A stretch of DNA of 44,935 nt from Bacillota bacterium (GCA_023416275.1 JAEZIB010000064.1:1-44935); one strand, 5' to 3'; shown: positions 24,867 through 34,771, counted from the stretch's first letter. The notes: generated by a model not told the origin, from the letters alone. Made by a program: numbers and translations.

Positions 24867-26768
24867 ATGAAGAAAATATTATGCTTTTTTGTAGTTATAG
24901 CATTACTAATACTAATAATAGGTTGTGATGGAAATGATAATGATATAGGCAACTCCAATAAAACTGTTACAACTGCATCTGAAAGCCAAGTAAATTTATT
25001 AACAACAAAGGATCAGATAAAATCAGGCGATAGCGTATTTGAAGTAACAAATTACAAGGAACTACTAGATGCAATTGGCTCTGATAGAGAGATACAGCTA
25101 CTTCCAGGGGATTATGATTCATCAAACTTTGGTATGTCAAATGCAACATTTGCAAATATATCAAACTTGACTATTATTGGTAAATCAGACTTAGCTAATA
25201 AGCATTTAGATTATTCAACCTCAAATGCAGGTCAAATTCTTAGCTTTACAAACTGTAACAACATAAAACTAGTAAATCTGAACATTAAGCGTGTGAAAGA
25301 ATTAGACAATCAAGGTTATTTTAGCTCCTTCGTTAGTTTTTATGATTCCAATAAAATCATTATTGATAATTGTAAAATAGATGCATTTAATAGTGAAGCA
25401 ATAGGTTTATCATTAGGTAATGTGAAAGATTTTAAATGCACAAATTCAATTATAGAGGGCAGTACAGAAGCACCAGTAGAAATAAAATTATCTGAGAGAG
25501 TTGAATTTATGGATTCAATTCTAAAAGGCGGTCCTCTGCACATCGGCGAAGAAATAGATAATACTATGAATAAAGACATTGTATTCAGAAATTGCAGTCT
25601 TATTAATGAAGAAGGCATTTGTTCTACATGGAGCAATTATGTTCCTACTTCAGAGGATTCTGGATATGAAATAGATTTTGGCACTGAGGAATGGAATGAA
25701 TCAAGGCTCCTTTCTGCAATTAAGTACATTAATAACAAAAATGATTGGTATGGACTAACATATGAAGATACATATGATGGAAACGCAGAGATTTATTCTG
25801 ATGGAAAATTTAATAAGCTTGCTGATAAACTTAAAAAAGTTAAAAACAACCTAGTTTTTTTAAGTATAGATTATATAAGGGATTATGAAACAGGCATTAT
25901 AAAGTCAAAAACATTAAATATAAATATTCTTGAAGACAATTTGGCAAATGCAAATGTAAATTCAATGATTGAAAGAATTAGTCAGTTAAATGCAGTGAAA
26001 TCAGATATTATAGAATTTTCTTGGCCTATAAATGTGGTGTACAGATCAGGTAAAGAGCCCAAAAAAATTATTGCTGCAGCTGAATTTAGTAGTAAATCCT
26101 TTAAAGAATACCTTTCAGATAGCAACAATACAAATATAGACAAGTACTCAAATGTAAAATTGGATATACATTCCTCAATATCTGCTGCCAAATTTTATAA
26201 AATAAAAGTTAAGGAAGCAGAAAGCAAGGTTGTAAAGGATATTCAAGGAACCCTGCTTTCAAAGGATTCAAAGATACAAGAAGATTATAGGCAACAGAGT
26301 AAAATACTTTTTACAAGCAAAAGTAAAGAGGGTTATTATTATGTCACAGCTTTAGAAAGCCTTGTAGCTATAGGTGATTTCATGCATTATAGTACAGATT
26401 TAATTGTTAAAACAAATGCGTTAACAGGAGATAGATTTATTGCAGAAGAAGATAAGAGCTATAGAATACTACCAGATAAAGAGCTTAAAAATAAGAGTAC
26501 GTTTAGCAAAGCTATTTTTGATGGATTAAGTAAATTACCTAATAATTTAAAAAAACAAATTGAAGGCAAATATAGTAAAGATGTTTTGGTGTTTCTTGAA
26601 GATGATAATAAAAAATATGTCAGCTTTTTATTTCTTGCTGTGAATCATACGAGTGACGACTCCTTCTATTATCATAATTACTATATAGGTAAAATGGATG
26701 TAGACAGCAAAAAAATAACAGATATTACTCCAGTTAGTCTTGTGGATTTTAAAGATATTTGTAATTAA
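24867..26768 (+). CDS. Lipoprotein with an N-terminal parallel beta-helix domain
   Basis: The 633-residue protein begins MKKILCFFVVIALLILIIGC: a lipoprotein signal with lipobox LIIG-C. Residues about 50-250 show beta-helix-type repeats (NCNNIKLVNLNI, DSNKIIIDNCKI, NSIIEGS, DSILKGGPL), the pattern of right-handed parallel beta-helices (pectate-lyase-like or NosD-like). The remainder is a mixed alpha/beta region with no family I recognise. An in-frame GTG at 24858 overlaps the SD aaaggtgg, so the ATG at 24867 is preferred. The protein would sit on the outer face of the membrane. No catalytic motif is apparent, and neighbours give no clue. Confidence 0.75.
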   Translation: MKKILCFFVVIALLILIIGCDGNDNDIGNSNKTVTTASESQVNLLTTKDQIKSGDSVFEVTNYKELLDAIGSDREIQLLPGDYDSSNFGMSNATFANISNLTIIGKSDLANKHLDYSTSNAGQILSFTNCNNIKLVNLNIKRVKELDNQGYFSSFVSFYDSNKIIIDNCKIDAFNSEAIGLSLGNVKDFKCTNSIIEGSTEAPVEIKLSERVEFMDSILKGGPLHIGEEIDNTMNKDIVFRNCSLINEEGICSTWSNYVPTSEDSGYEIDFGTEEWNESRLLSAIKYINNKNDWYGLTYEDTYDGNAEIYSDGKFNKLADKLKKVKNNLVFLSIDYIRDYETGIIKSKTLNINILEDNLANANVNSMIERISQLNAVKSDIIEFSWPINVVYRSGKEPKKIIAAAEFSSKSFKEYLSDSNNTNIDKYSNVKLDIHSSISAAKFYKIKVKEAESKVVKDIQGTLLSKDSKIQEDYRQQSKILFTSKSKEGYYYVTALESLVAIGDFMHYSTDLIVKTNALTGDRFIAEEDKSYRILPDKELKNKSTFSKAIFDGLSKLPNNLKKQIEGKYSKDVLVFLEDDNKKYVSFLFLAVNHTSDDSFYYHNYYIGKMDVDSKKITDITPVSLVDFKDICN

Positions 26769-26947
26769 TACTGCTTTATTAAACTTATATTATGACTTTT
26801 ATCTGTTTTCATAAGAGACAATAAAGATGGAATCTGCATTTGACAATCTCTTGTGGACAAGAAGGACATATAATTATATGATGTTAAAGTGGCTTTATAA
26901 GTGGTCTTATTTAATGTAAGCAAAGTTGGTTTGGAGGCAAATAATAA

Positions 26948-27925
26948 ATGAATGAAATAATGATAATAGTTAAACAAATAATAATACTAACATTACTTGG
27001 AATAACAGGTTTTGCAGCAGCTAAAAGTAATATTTTGCCTGAGGCTTCACAGAAGCATATATCTTCTCTTATTATAAAAATAACAACGCCGTTTTTAATA
27101 TTTACGACGATGGGGAATTATTCCTTTACTAAGGAAACCTTAAGAAATGGTGTTTTTATATTTGTTTTTGGTATAGTTTTTATTCTTATAGGAGGGCTAA
27201 TTTCGTTAGCGCCTTGCAAGTTAATGGGTATAAAAGATAAAGCAAAAAATATTTATATAGCCCAGTCAATGTTCGGAAATGTTATTTTTATGGCATACCC
27301 TCTACTTGAAGCAATGTACGGGAAAACAGGTATTTTATACGCTATATTCTATAATTTATCTAATGATGCAATATTGTGGACCTTAGGTGTTTATCTCTTT
27401 AATAAGCATAATTCTAACAACTGGAAAGAAAATCTTTCCCATCTAATTAATCCAAATACGATAGCTTTTGTAGGAGGAATAATACTCATTGCATTAAAAT
27501 CTTTCTTTAGAATAGGTGAATTTACAGTATATAATACAGTATGGGACGTTTTTTATACAACATTTAATGGTTTGGGGAGAACAACGATATACATTTCAAT
27601 GATTTTTATAGGGCTGCTGCTTGCAAATACTAAAATAAACGGAATAAAGGATGTTCTATCTAGAACAAGGTATCTTGTGCTATCTATGTTTAAGTTAATA
27701 ATTGTTCCAGCAATAGCTATATTGTTTTTCAGATTAACCAACAATTATTTTGACAAATTTGTTAAAATAATTGTAGTGCTGCAATTGGCAATGCCGTCAT
27801 CTACAGTGGTTTCAGCTCTAGCATTGCAATATGAATCGGATTATAACGCTGCCACAGAAAGCATATTTGTTTCAACTCTATTATCAATATTTACTCTGCC
27901 AATTATAGTATATCTGCTTGTGTAG
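26948..27925 (+). CDS. AEC-family transporter
   Basis: The 325-residue membrane protein has about ten spans and is of the auxin efflux carrier/malate permease family (PF03547). Signs are the N-terminal IIILTLLGITGFAAAKSNILP, the NPNTIAFVGGIILI segment and the final VLQLAMPSSTVVSALALQY, which is a strong family mark. It lies in the inner membrane and probably moves an organic acid. The SD tttggaggc is good. It precedes the pur cluster but has its own spacing, and a separate promoter lies in front of purE. Confidence 0.85.
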   Translation: MNEIMIIVKQIIILTLLGITGFAAAKSNILPEASQKHISSLIIKITTPFLIFTTMGNYSFTKETLRNGVFIFVFGIVFILIGGLISLAPCKLMGIKDKAKNIYIAQSMFGNVIFMAYPLLEAMYGKTGILYAIFYNLSNDAILWTLGVYLFNKHNSNNWKENLSHLINPNTIAFVGGIILIALKSFFRIGEFTVYNTVWDVFYTTFNGLGRTTIYISMIFIGLLLANTKINGIKDVLSRTRYLVLSMFKLIIVPAIAILFFRLTNNYFDKFVKIIVVLQLAMPSSTVVSALALQYESDYNAATESIFVSTLLSIFTLPIIVYLLV

Positions 27926-27963
27926 TTCTTTGTCATAATTCCGAATATTTAAATCAAAGATAT

Positions 27964-28062
27964 AAAAAATGTTCGCTTGTTCAATTGACAATACAGTTCA
28001 ATATTTGATAATATTAGAGTGTAAAAAGCGAATGATTTTAAATAAATAATAAAAAATGTTCA
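27964..28062 (+). promoter_or_regulatory. Promoter and possible PurR sites upstream of purE
   Basis: TTGACA (27985-27990) with GATAAT at 28007-28012 (16-base spacer) is a good vegetative promoter. It is flanked by an 11-base direct repeat, AAAAAATGTTC, at 27964-27974 and 28051-28061. The form AATGTTCG in the first copy fits the reverse of the Bacillus PurR PurBox core (CGAACATT). PurR control is inferred; no purine riboswitch is seen. Confidence 0.5.
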
Positions 28063-28093
28063 TTAATTATATTTATATATGGAGGATAATCTA

Positions 28094-28606
28094 ATGTGTA
28101 TTTCAAAGGATGCTAAAGTAGCAGTTGTTATGGGAAGTGATTCAGACCTTTCAGTAATGAAAAATTGTATTAAAATTCTAAAAGATTTTGAAATTAATTA
28201 TGAAGTAATGGTTTGCTCTGCACACAGAACACCAGAAAAAGCAGCAGATTTTGCCACTAATGCACATAATAATGGTATAGATGTTATTATAGCTGCTGCT
28301 GGTAAAGCTGCTCATTTAGCTGGTGTATTGGCAGCGCATACACCTATTCCAGTAATCGGGGTGCCAATAAAGTCATCAACTATGGATGGGTTGGACTCCT
28401 TACTTTCAACAGTTCAGATGCCTTCTGGTATACCAGTTGCCACTGTTGCAATTGATGGGGCTGAAAATGCGGCTCTATTGGCAGTACAGATTCTTTCTAT
28501 TGCTTATCATGAGTTAAGACACAAAATGATTGATTATAAAAAATCCCTTGCAGAAAAGGTTGAAAAGAAAAATATAGAATTGCAGAGCAAATTATCAGAA
28601 ATTTAA
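28094..28606 (+). CDS. purE: N5-carboxyaminoimidazole ribonucleotide mutase
   Basis: The 170-residue cytoplasmic enzyme of purine synthesis has the N-terminal VAVVMGSDSDLSVMK, the SAHRTP motif and GKAAHLAGVLAAHTPIPVIGVP, all class marks of PurE. It converts N5-CAIR (or AIR plus CO2, depending on class) to CAIR. The upstream in-frame ATG at 28079 overlaps the SD ggagg, so the ATG at 28094 is the start. It is the first gene of purE-purF-purM-purN-purH-purD. purK is not adjacent, so whether it acts as class I or II is open. Confidence 0.95.
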   Translation: MCISKDAKVAVVMGSDSDLSVMKNCIKILKDFEINYEVMVCSAHRTPEKAADFATNAHNNGIDVIIAAAGKAAHLAGVLAAHTPIPVIGVPIKSSTMDGLDSLLSTVQMPSGIPVATVAIDGAENAALLAVQILSIAYHELRHKMIDYKKSLAEKVEKKNIELQSKLSEI

Positions 28607-28631
28607 TATTAAAAAATTAAAGGAGTAACTC

Positions 28632-30095
28632 ATGTGTGATTTTGGGCAATGCTTACAATGTAACAATTTAGACTGCTTTGATGAACGAATGGATAAAATG
28701 CATGAAGAGTGCGGTGTATTCGGTGTATATTCAATAGATGATAATGATTTAGATGTGGCAGGTATGACATATTACGGATTGTACTCGCTTCAGCATAGAG
28801 GGCAGGAAAGTGCTGGAATTGCTGTGAGTGACAGAGAAACAATCGTATATCACAAGGACATGGGCTTAGTTCCGGAAATATTTGATAAGGTTGTATTGAA
28901 TCACCTGAAAGGAACCATGGCGGTTGGTCATGTTCGATACTCAACAACGGGTGCAAGCAGACGTGAAAATGCTCAGCCCATTGTTGTCAGATCAAGAAAC
29001 GGTCAAATTGCTCTTGCTCATAATGGAAACATTGTTAATGCTGCAGAACTCAGAGAGGAAATGGAGCAATGTGGTACTATTTTTCAAACTACAAATGATA
29101 CTGAGGTTTTAATAAACCTCGTAACAAAACATAGCATTTCTACAAATATACTCGAAGAAGCAGTTGAAAAAATGATGCACGATGTTAATGGCTCCTATGG
29201 ATTGATTTTAATGACAGCTAACAAAATGCTGGGAGTAAGAGATCCTTACGGAATAAGACCATTATGTATCGGAAAAACATCAACGTCTTATGTTATAGCC
29301 TCTGAATCCTGTGCCTTAGATGCTGTTAATGCTGAATTCATCAGAGATATTGAACCCGGAGAAATTGTTATAATTGAGAATAATGAAATCAGGTCAATTA
29401 GACCATTTAATAATAAAGATACAAAATTATGTATATTTGAATTTGTTTATTTTGCAAGGCCAGATAGTATAATAGATGGTGCCAGTGTTCAACAATCCAG
29501 ATATGAGGCAGGAAAAAAATTGGCAATTGAACATCCTGTAGAGGCTGATGTAGTAATTGGAGTACCTGATTCAGGACTTTCAGCTGCATTAGGCTTCTCA
29601 AGACAGTCAGGTATCCCTTACGGAGAGGGAATTGTTAAAAATAGATATGTAGGAAGAACCTTTATTCAGCCAAGCCAAGGGATGAGAGAAATGGCTGTCA
29701 GAATTAAGCACAATGCTATTAAACAGACAATTCAAGGTAAAAGAGTTGTAATTATTGATGATTCAATCGTTAGAGGCACCACCACAAGAAGAATAGTTCA
29801 GATATTAAAAAAAGCAGGGGCCAAAGAGGTGCATATGAGAGTTAGTTCACCGCCTCTTAAGTTTCCATGCTATTTTGGAATAGACATTTCTTCAAGAAAA
29901 GAGCTTGTTGCAAATAAACTATCTGTAGATGAAATAAGAGAGATGATTTGCGCCGACACACTAGGGTATTTAAGCTTAGAAGGACTACTAGAAACACCAA
30001 TAGGCTCTAAACGTGGATTCTGTGCGGCTTGTTTAACAGGTGATTATCCTATAGATGTTCCTGAAGAAGGAGATAAATTTAGTTGTGGCTGTTAA
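28632..30095 (+). CDS. purF: Amidophosphoribosyltransferase with Cys-rich N-terminal extension
   Basis: The 487-residue enzyme makes phosphoribosylamine from PRPP and glutamine, the committed step of purine synthesis. The Ntn nucleophile is the Cys in HEECGVFGVYS (about residue 27), exposed after self-cleavage. The PRPP loop VVIIDDSIVRGTTTRR and cysteines CIFEF, PCYFGID and CAAC fit the [4Fe-4S]-bearing Bacillus type. The propeptide is unusual: MCDFGQCLQCNNLDCFDERM has four Cys and is about twice the Bacillus length. The SD aaaggag just upstream of the ATG at 28632 supports this start. It lies 25 bases after purE. Confidence 0.95.
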   Translation: MCDFGQCLQCNNLDCFDERMDKMHEECGVFGVYSIDDNDLDVAGMTYYGLYSLQHRGQESAGIAVSDRETIVYHKDMGLVPEIFDKVVLNHLKGTMAVGHVRYSTTGASRRENAQPIVVRSRNGQIALAHNGNIVNAAELREEMEQCGTIFQTTNDTEVLINLVTKHSISTNILEEAVEKMMHDVNGSYGLILMTANKMLGVRDPYGIRPLCIGKTSTSYVIASESCALDAVNAEFIRDIEPGEIVIIENNEIRSIRPFNNKDTKLCIFEFVYFARPDSIIDGASVQQSRYEAGKKLAIEHPVEADVVIGVPDSGLSAALGFSRQSGIPYGEGIVKNRYVGRTFIQPSQGMREMAVRIKHNAIKQTIQGKRVVIIDDSIVRGTTTRRIVQILKKAGAKEVHMRVSSPPLKFPCYFGIDISSRKELVANKLSVDEIREMICADTLGYLSLEGLLETPIGSKRGFCAACLTGDYPIDVPEEGDKFSCGC

Positions 30096-30155
30096 GCCTT
30101 GATTTGAGTTTAAAATGAATTTTAACTATTTATATAATTTTTGGAGGATAAAAAA

Positions 30156-31178
30156 ATGACCACTTACAGAGATGCAGGCGTTGACGTTGAAGCAGGTTAC
30201 CAATCAGTTAAGCTGATGAAAGACCATGTTAAGCGCACATTCAGACCAGAGGTAATGACAGAATTAGGCGGATTTGGAGGGCTTTTTAGTTTGGACAAAT
30301 CAAAATATGAAGAGCCAGTTTTGGTTTCTGGTACAGATGGAGTTGGCACAAAGCTAAAGATGGCTTTCTTATTGGATAAGCATGATACAGTTGGTATAGA
30401 CTGTGTAGCTATGTGCGTAAATGATGTTGTATGCAGTGGGGCAGAGCCATTGTTCTTTTTAGATTATATGGCTGTAGGAAAAAATTATCCTGAAAAGGTT
30501 GCGGAGATTGTAAAAGGCGTTGCAGAAGGCTGCGTTATGGCAGGATGTTCATTAATAGGTGGAGAAACTGCTGAAATGCCAGGCTTTTATCCAGTAGATG
30601 AATATGATTTGGCTGGTTTTACTGTTGGAATTGTTGACAAGAGCAAAATAATTGACGGAAAAAGTATAAAGGCTGGTGACAAGCTAATCGGACTTGCTTC
30701 TTCAGGAATTCACAGCAATGGATATTCTTTGGTCAGAAAGCTAATCAATCCTACTGAATCAAATTTAAAAGAATATGTTGAAAAGCTTGGTTGTACATTA
30801 GGTGAGGAACTAATTAAGCCAACTAGAATATACGTTAAAACCATACTTGATTTAATTAAGAAATTTGAGATTAAAGGAATTTCGCACATAACTGGTGGTG
30901 GATTTATTGAGAATATTCCAAGAATGATTCCAGAAGGCTTAAGGGTTAACATTCAAAAGGGAGCATGGCCTGTACTTCCGATATTTGATTTGCTAAAGAG
31001 TTTAGGAAATATGAGTGATAGAGATATTTATAATACTTTTAACATGGGTATTGGTATGGTTCTGGCTGTAGATGCAGACAAAGCTGATGAAATAACTGCC
31101 TACTTAAAATCAGTTGGAGAAGAAGCCTTCATTATTGGTTCAATTACTGAGGGTGAAGCAGGTGTTGAAATATGCTAA
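30156..31178 (+). CDS. purM: Phosphoribosylformylglycinamidine cyclo-ligase (AIR synthetase)
   Basis: The 340-residue ATP-dependent enzyme closes the imidazole ring (FGAM to AIR). Motifs include SGTDGVGTKLK, GGETAEMPG and HITGGGFIENIPR. An in-frame TTG at 30141 overlaps the SD ggagg, so the ATG at 30156 is chosen. The stop overlaps the purN start (ATGCTAA at 31172-31178), which indicates translational coupling. The length is normal for the family. Confidence 0.96.
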   Translation: MTTYRDAGVDVEAGYQSVKLMKDHVKRTFRPEVMTELGGFGGLFSLDKSKYEEPVLVSGTDGVGTKLKMAFLLDKHDTVGIDCVAMCVNDVVCSGAEPLFFLDYMAVGKNYPEKVAEIVKGVAEGCVMAGCSLIGGETAEMPGFYPVDEYDLAGFTVGIVDKSKIIDGKSIKAGDKLIGLASSGIHSNGYSLVRKLINPTESNLKEYVEKLGCTLGEELIKPTRIYVKTILDLIKKFEIKGISHITGGGFIENIPRMIPEGLRVNIQKGAWPVLPIFDLLKSLGNMSDRDIYNTFNMGIGMVLAVDADKADEITAYLKSVGEEAFIIGSITEGEAGVEIC

Positions 31179-31795
31179 ATATAGGTGTACTGGTATCAGG
31201 TGGAGGCTCAAATCTTCAGGCTATCATAGACAAGATTGAAAGCGGATATATCAAAAATGTGAAAATAGTTACTGTTGTTTCCAGCAAAGCAGGAGTATAT
31301 GCACTTCAAAGGGCGCAGGAACATGACATTAGTAATATATTTATATCTAGAAAGGCTTTCAACAGTATAGATGAATATGATGATGCACTGATTAAGCATT
31401 TTGATGAGCACAAGGTTGACTTGGTTGTAATGGCTGGTTTTCTTTCGATTTTAGGTGAAAGATTTAACAAACATTTTAGCAAACGAGTTATTAATATACA
31501 TCCTTCATTGATTCCAGCATTTTGTGGCAAAGGTTTTTACGGAATAATTCCACATCAACATGTTATAGAGTCAGGTGTAAAGGTGACAGGTGCAACAGTG
31601 CATTTTGTTGAATTAGAGGCAGACACCGGACCAATTATACTTCAAAAGGCAGTCTATGTAGAGGATAATGACACGCCTGAAATACTTCAAAAACGTGTTA
31701 TGGAGCAGGCTGAATGGGATATTCTTCCTGAAGCCATAAAGCTTTATGCTGAAAATAGATTAGTTGTTGATGGAAAGAGAGTGAAAATAGTCTAA
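31172..31795 (+). CDS. purN: Phosphoribosylglycinamide formyltransferase
   Basis: The 207-residue folate-dependent GAR transformylase has VLVSGGGSNLQAI at the start (phosphate loop). The catalytic Asn-His-Asp set is present: INIHPSLIPAF and EADTGPI. It moves the formyl group of 10-formyl-THF to GAR. It overlaps the end of purM by 7 bases and has no clear SD of its own, so it is translated by coupling. Confidence 0.96.
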   Translation: MLNIGVLVSGGGSNLQAIIDKIESGYIKNVKIVTVVSSKAGVYALQRAQEHDISNIFISRKAFNSIDEYDDALIKHFDEHKVDLVVMAGFLSILGERFNKHFSKRVINIHPSLIPAFCGKGFYGIIPHQHVIESGVKVTGATVHFVELEADTGPIILQKAVYVEDNDTPEILQKRVMEQAEWDILPEAIKLYAENRLVVDGKRVKIV

Positions 31796-31881
31796 GCTGA
31801 AGGTAAATTGAGTAATACATAGAATTTTGAATGGGTTAATATTTATATAATTTTATTTTATAAAGCGGAGGATTTAGGTTT

Positions 31882-33426
31882 ATGATTAAGCGTGCATTAA
31901 TAAGTGTTTCAGACAAAACAGGCATAATAGAGTTTGCTTCTGCACTAGTTGCAAAGGGAGTAGAAATAATATCTACAGGCGGAACAGAAAAGGCTCTATC
32001 AGCTGCAGGAATAAAGGTAATAAATATATCTGATGTTACAGGTTTTCCAGAATGTCTTGATGGAAGAGTAAAGACTTTACATCCAAAGGTACATGCTGGA
32101 ATATTAGCAATGAGAAGCAATGAAGAGCATATGAGCCAGATAAAAGATTTAGGCGTAGATACTATTGATTTGGTAGTAATTAATCTTTATCCGTTCAAGC
32201 AGACAATCCTTAAAGGGGATGTAGAGCTGGAAGAAGCAATTGAAAATATAGATATTGGCGGTCCAACAATGATAAGAGCTGCTGCAAAGAATTATCAAGA
32301 TGTTGCAGTAGTAGTTGACCCTGCTGATTATGAAAAAGTACTTACTGAAATGAATGAAACAGGCGATGTTAGTGCAAAAACTAAGTTTAGACTTGCATAC
32401 AAGGTTTTTGAACATACAAGCCATTATGATACATTAATAGCAAAATATCTAAGAGATACACTTGGAGATATAGATTACCCTGAAACTCTATCACTTACCT
32501 TTGAGAAAGCTCAGGAAATGCGTTATGGAGAAAATCCTCACCAAAGTGCTGTTTTCTATAAAGAGGTTGGAGCAAACAGAGGCTTCTTACCGAGTGCAGT
32601 TCAATTACACGGTAAAGAGTTATCCTTTAACAATATAAATGATACAAATGGAGCACTCATGCTTCTTAAGGAGTTTGAAGAGCCTACAGTAGTTGCTGTA
32701 AAACACACAAATCCATGCGGAGTTGGAAGTGCAGACAATATTTATGATGCTTACATGAGAGCGTATGAATCAGATCCTACTTCTATTTTTGGTGGAATAA
32801 TAGCTGCAAATAGAGAAATTGATTTAAAGACAGCAGAGGAAATAAACAAAATATTTATTGAAATAGTTATTGCACCTTCATTCTCTGATGAGGCATTTGC
32901 TGTACTTTCACAAAAGAAAAATATAAGATTGTTAAAGCTTGAAGGAATTGAAGAAAAGGCACCAGCTGATACTTTTGATATGAAAAAGGTAGCAGGCGGT
33001 CTATTAGTTCAAAAAAATGATGATGTTTTGTTTAATGAAGAGGATGTTAAATGTGTAACAAATGTACAGCCAACAAAGGAGCAAATGGAAGATTTAAAAT
33101 TTGCAATGAAGGTTGTTAAGCATACAAAATCAAATGCTATAGTTGTTGCAAAGAATAAGAGCACTTTAGGTGTTGGCCCTGGACAAACTAACAGAGTATT
33201 GCCAACAAGAGTAGCTATTGAGTATGCGGGAGAGAGGTCGATAGGAGCTGTTTTGGCTTCAGATGCATTCTTCCCATTCTCAGATTGCGTCGAAGTGGCA
33301 GCTGCTGCAGGTATTAAAGCAATTATTCAGCCAGGTGGCTCTATCAAGGATCAGGATTCCATTGATGCATGTAACAAGTACGGAATTGCAATGGTATTCA
33401 CAGGAATGAGACATTTTAAACACTAA
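31882..33426 (+). CDS. purH: Bifunctional AICAR transformylase/IMP cyclohydrolase
   Basis: The 514-residue bifunctional enzyme carries out the last two steps to IMP. The N-terminal cyclohydrolase (MGS-like) domain shows SVSDKTGI, STGGTEKAL and GRVKTLHPKVHAGIL. The C-terminal transformylase domain has RYGENPHQ, VKHTNPCGVG and HTKSNAIVVAK. It ends FTGMRHFKH, the conserved C-terminus. The SD cggagg is 86 bases after purN in the same operon. Confidence 0.97.
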   Translation: MIKRALISVSDKTGIIEFASALVAKGVEIISTGGTEKALSAAGIKVINISDVTGFPECLDGRVKTLHPKVHAGILAMRSNEEHMSQIKDLGVDTIDLVVINLYPFKQTILKGDVELEEAIENIDIGGPTMIRAAAKNYQDVAVVVDPADYEKVLTEMNETGDVSAKTKFRLAYKVFEHTSHYDTLIAKYLRDTLGDIDYPETLSLTFEKAQEMRYGENPHQSAVFYKEVGANRGFLPSAVQLHGKELSFNNINDTNGALMLLKEFEEPTVVAVKHTNPCGVGSADNIYDAYMRAYESDPTSIFGGIIAANREIDLKTAEEINKIFIEIVIAPSFSDEAFAVLSQKKNIRLLKLEGIEEKAPADTFDMKKVAGGLLVQKNDDVLFNEEDVKCVTNVQPTKEQMEDLKFAMKVVKHTKSNAIVVAKNKSTLGVGPGQTNRVLPTRVAIEYAGERSIGAVLASDAFFPFSDCVEVAAAAGIKAIIQPGGSIKDQDSIDACNKYGIAMVFTGMRHFKH

Positions 33427-33462
33427 GATTTTTAGTGCCGAAATAGGCGTGGAGGTTTATAT

Positions 33463-34722
33463 ATGAAGGTATTAGTGGTTGGTGGTGGCGGAAGAGAGCA
33501 TACGCTTGTATGGAAACTATCTCAAAGCCCAAAAATTAGCGAATTGTATTGTGCCCCTGGAAATGGTGGAATATCAGAGCTTGCTACATGTGTTGCTATA
33601 AAAGCAACTGATATAGATGGAATAGTTAATTACTCAAAAGAAAATAAAATGGATTTAGTTGTTGTTGCACCTGATGACCCACTTGCAGCGGGTATGGTTG
33701 ACAAGCTTAATGAAGCTGGAATCAGAGCATTTGGACCTGTTAAGGCTGCAGCTGTTATCGAAGGCAGTAAGGCTTTCTCCAAGGATTTAATGAAAAAATA
33801 CAACATACCAACTGCAGGCTACAGTGTGTTTGAAAGCAGCAGTGAAGCACTACGCTATATTGATGAATGTGGTGCTCCAATAGTAGTCAAGGCAGATGGT
33901 TTGGCATTGGGTAAAGGCGTTATTATTGCTAAAACAGCTACAGAAGCAAAAGACGCTGTAAATGGAATGATGAACGACAAACTATTTGGAAATGCAGGCA
34001 ATAAAGTAGTTATTGAGGAGTTTATTGAAGGACCCGAGGTTTCTATATTGGCATTTACAGATGGGAAAACTGTTGTTCCTATGGTATCCTCCCAAGATCA
34101 CAAACGTGCTTTTGATAATGATCAAGGACCAAACACAGGTGGCATGGGAACTTTTTCACCAAGCCCTTTATATGATGAAAAGCTTGCTGACTTTTGCATG
34201 AAGGAAATTTTTGTTCCAACAATTGAGGCTATGAATAAAGAAGGTCGTAAGTTTAAAGGCGTATTATACTTTGGGTTAATGCTAACAAAGGATGGCCCGA
34301 AGGTATTGGAGTACAATGCAAGATTTGGTGACCCTGAAACACAGGTGGTTATACCAAGATTAAAGACAGACTTATTAGAAATATTTGAAGCAATTATTGA
34401 TGAAAGGCTTGCTGATATTAATATAGAGTGGGACGACAATGCGGCTGTCTGCGTTGTAGCTGCATCAGGAGGATATCCTGGAAAATACCCTACAGGGCTA
34501 GAAATAAACGGTCTTGATGCTGCACAGGCTGATGGTAACACAATTGTTTTCCATGCTGGTACATCATTAAAAGACGGAAAATTCTATACAGCAGGTGGAA
34601 GAGTTTTAGGAGTTACAGCAGTTGAGAAAACTATGGATATGGCAATAGATAAAGCCTATGCTGGCATTGAAAAAATCAGCTTTGAAGGTATGCATTACAG
34701 AAAAGATATTGGAAGAAAATAA
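33463..34722 (+). CDS. purD: Phosphoribosylamine-glycine ligase
   Basis: The 419-residue ATP-grasp enzyme joins phosphoribosylamine and glycine. Motifs include VVGGGGREHTL at the start, VVKADGLALGKGV, QDHKRAFDNDQGPNTGGMG and EYNARFGDPETQ. It has the usual family length. The leader tgccgaaataggcgtggagg resembles the tails seen upstream of the genes at 7214 and 14246. It is the last gene of the cluster; purC, purB, purL and purQ are not in this window. Confidence 0.97.
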   Translation: MKVLVVGGGGREHTLVWKLSQSPKISELYCAPGNGGISELATCVAIKATDIDGIVNYSKENKMDLVVVAPDDPLAAGMVDKLNEAGIRAFGPVKAAAVIEGSKAFSKDLMKKYNIPTAGYSVFESSSEALRYIDECGAPIVVKADGLALGKGVIIAKTATEAKDAVNGMMNDKLFGNAGNKVVIEEFIEGPEVSILAFTDGKTVVPMVSSQDHKRAFDNDQGPNTGGMGTFSPSPLYDEKLADFCMKEIFVPTIEAMNKEGRKFKGVLYFGLMLTKDGPKVLEYNARFGDPETQVVIPRLKTDLLEIFEAIIDERLADINIEWDDNAAVCVVAASGGYPGKYPTGLEINGLDAAQADGNTIVFHAGTSLKDGKFYTAGGRVLGVTAVEKTMDMAIDKAYAGIEKISFEGMHYRKDIGRK

Positions 34723-34771
34723 ACAATTTGCTATTTGTTATTATATGGGGCGAAGGTGGACAACAGTAATT

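Noticed and set aside
27926..28093. Purine riboswitch upstream of purE
   Set aside because: None of the conserved junction or loop sequences is present; the leader after the predicted start is too short for an aptamer plus switch.
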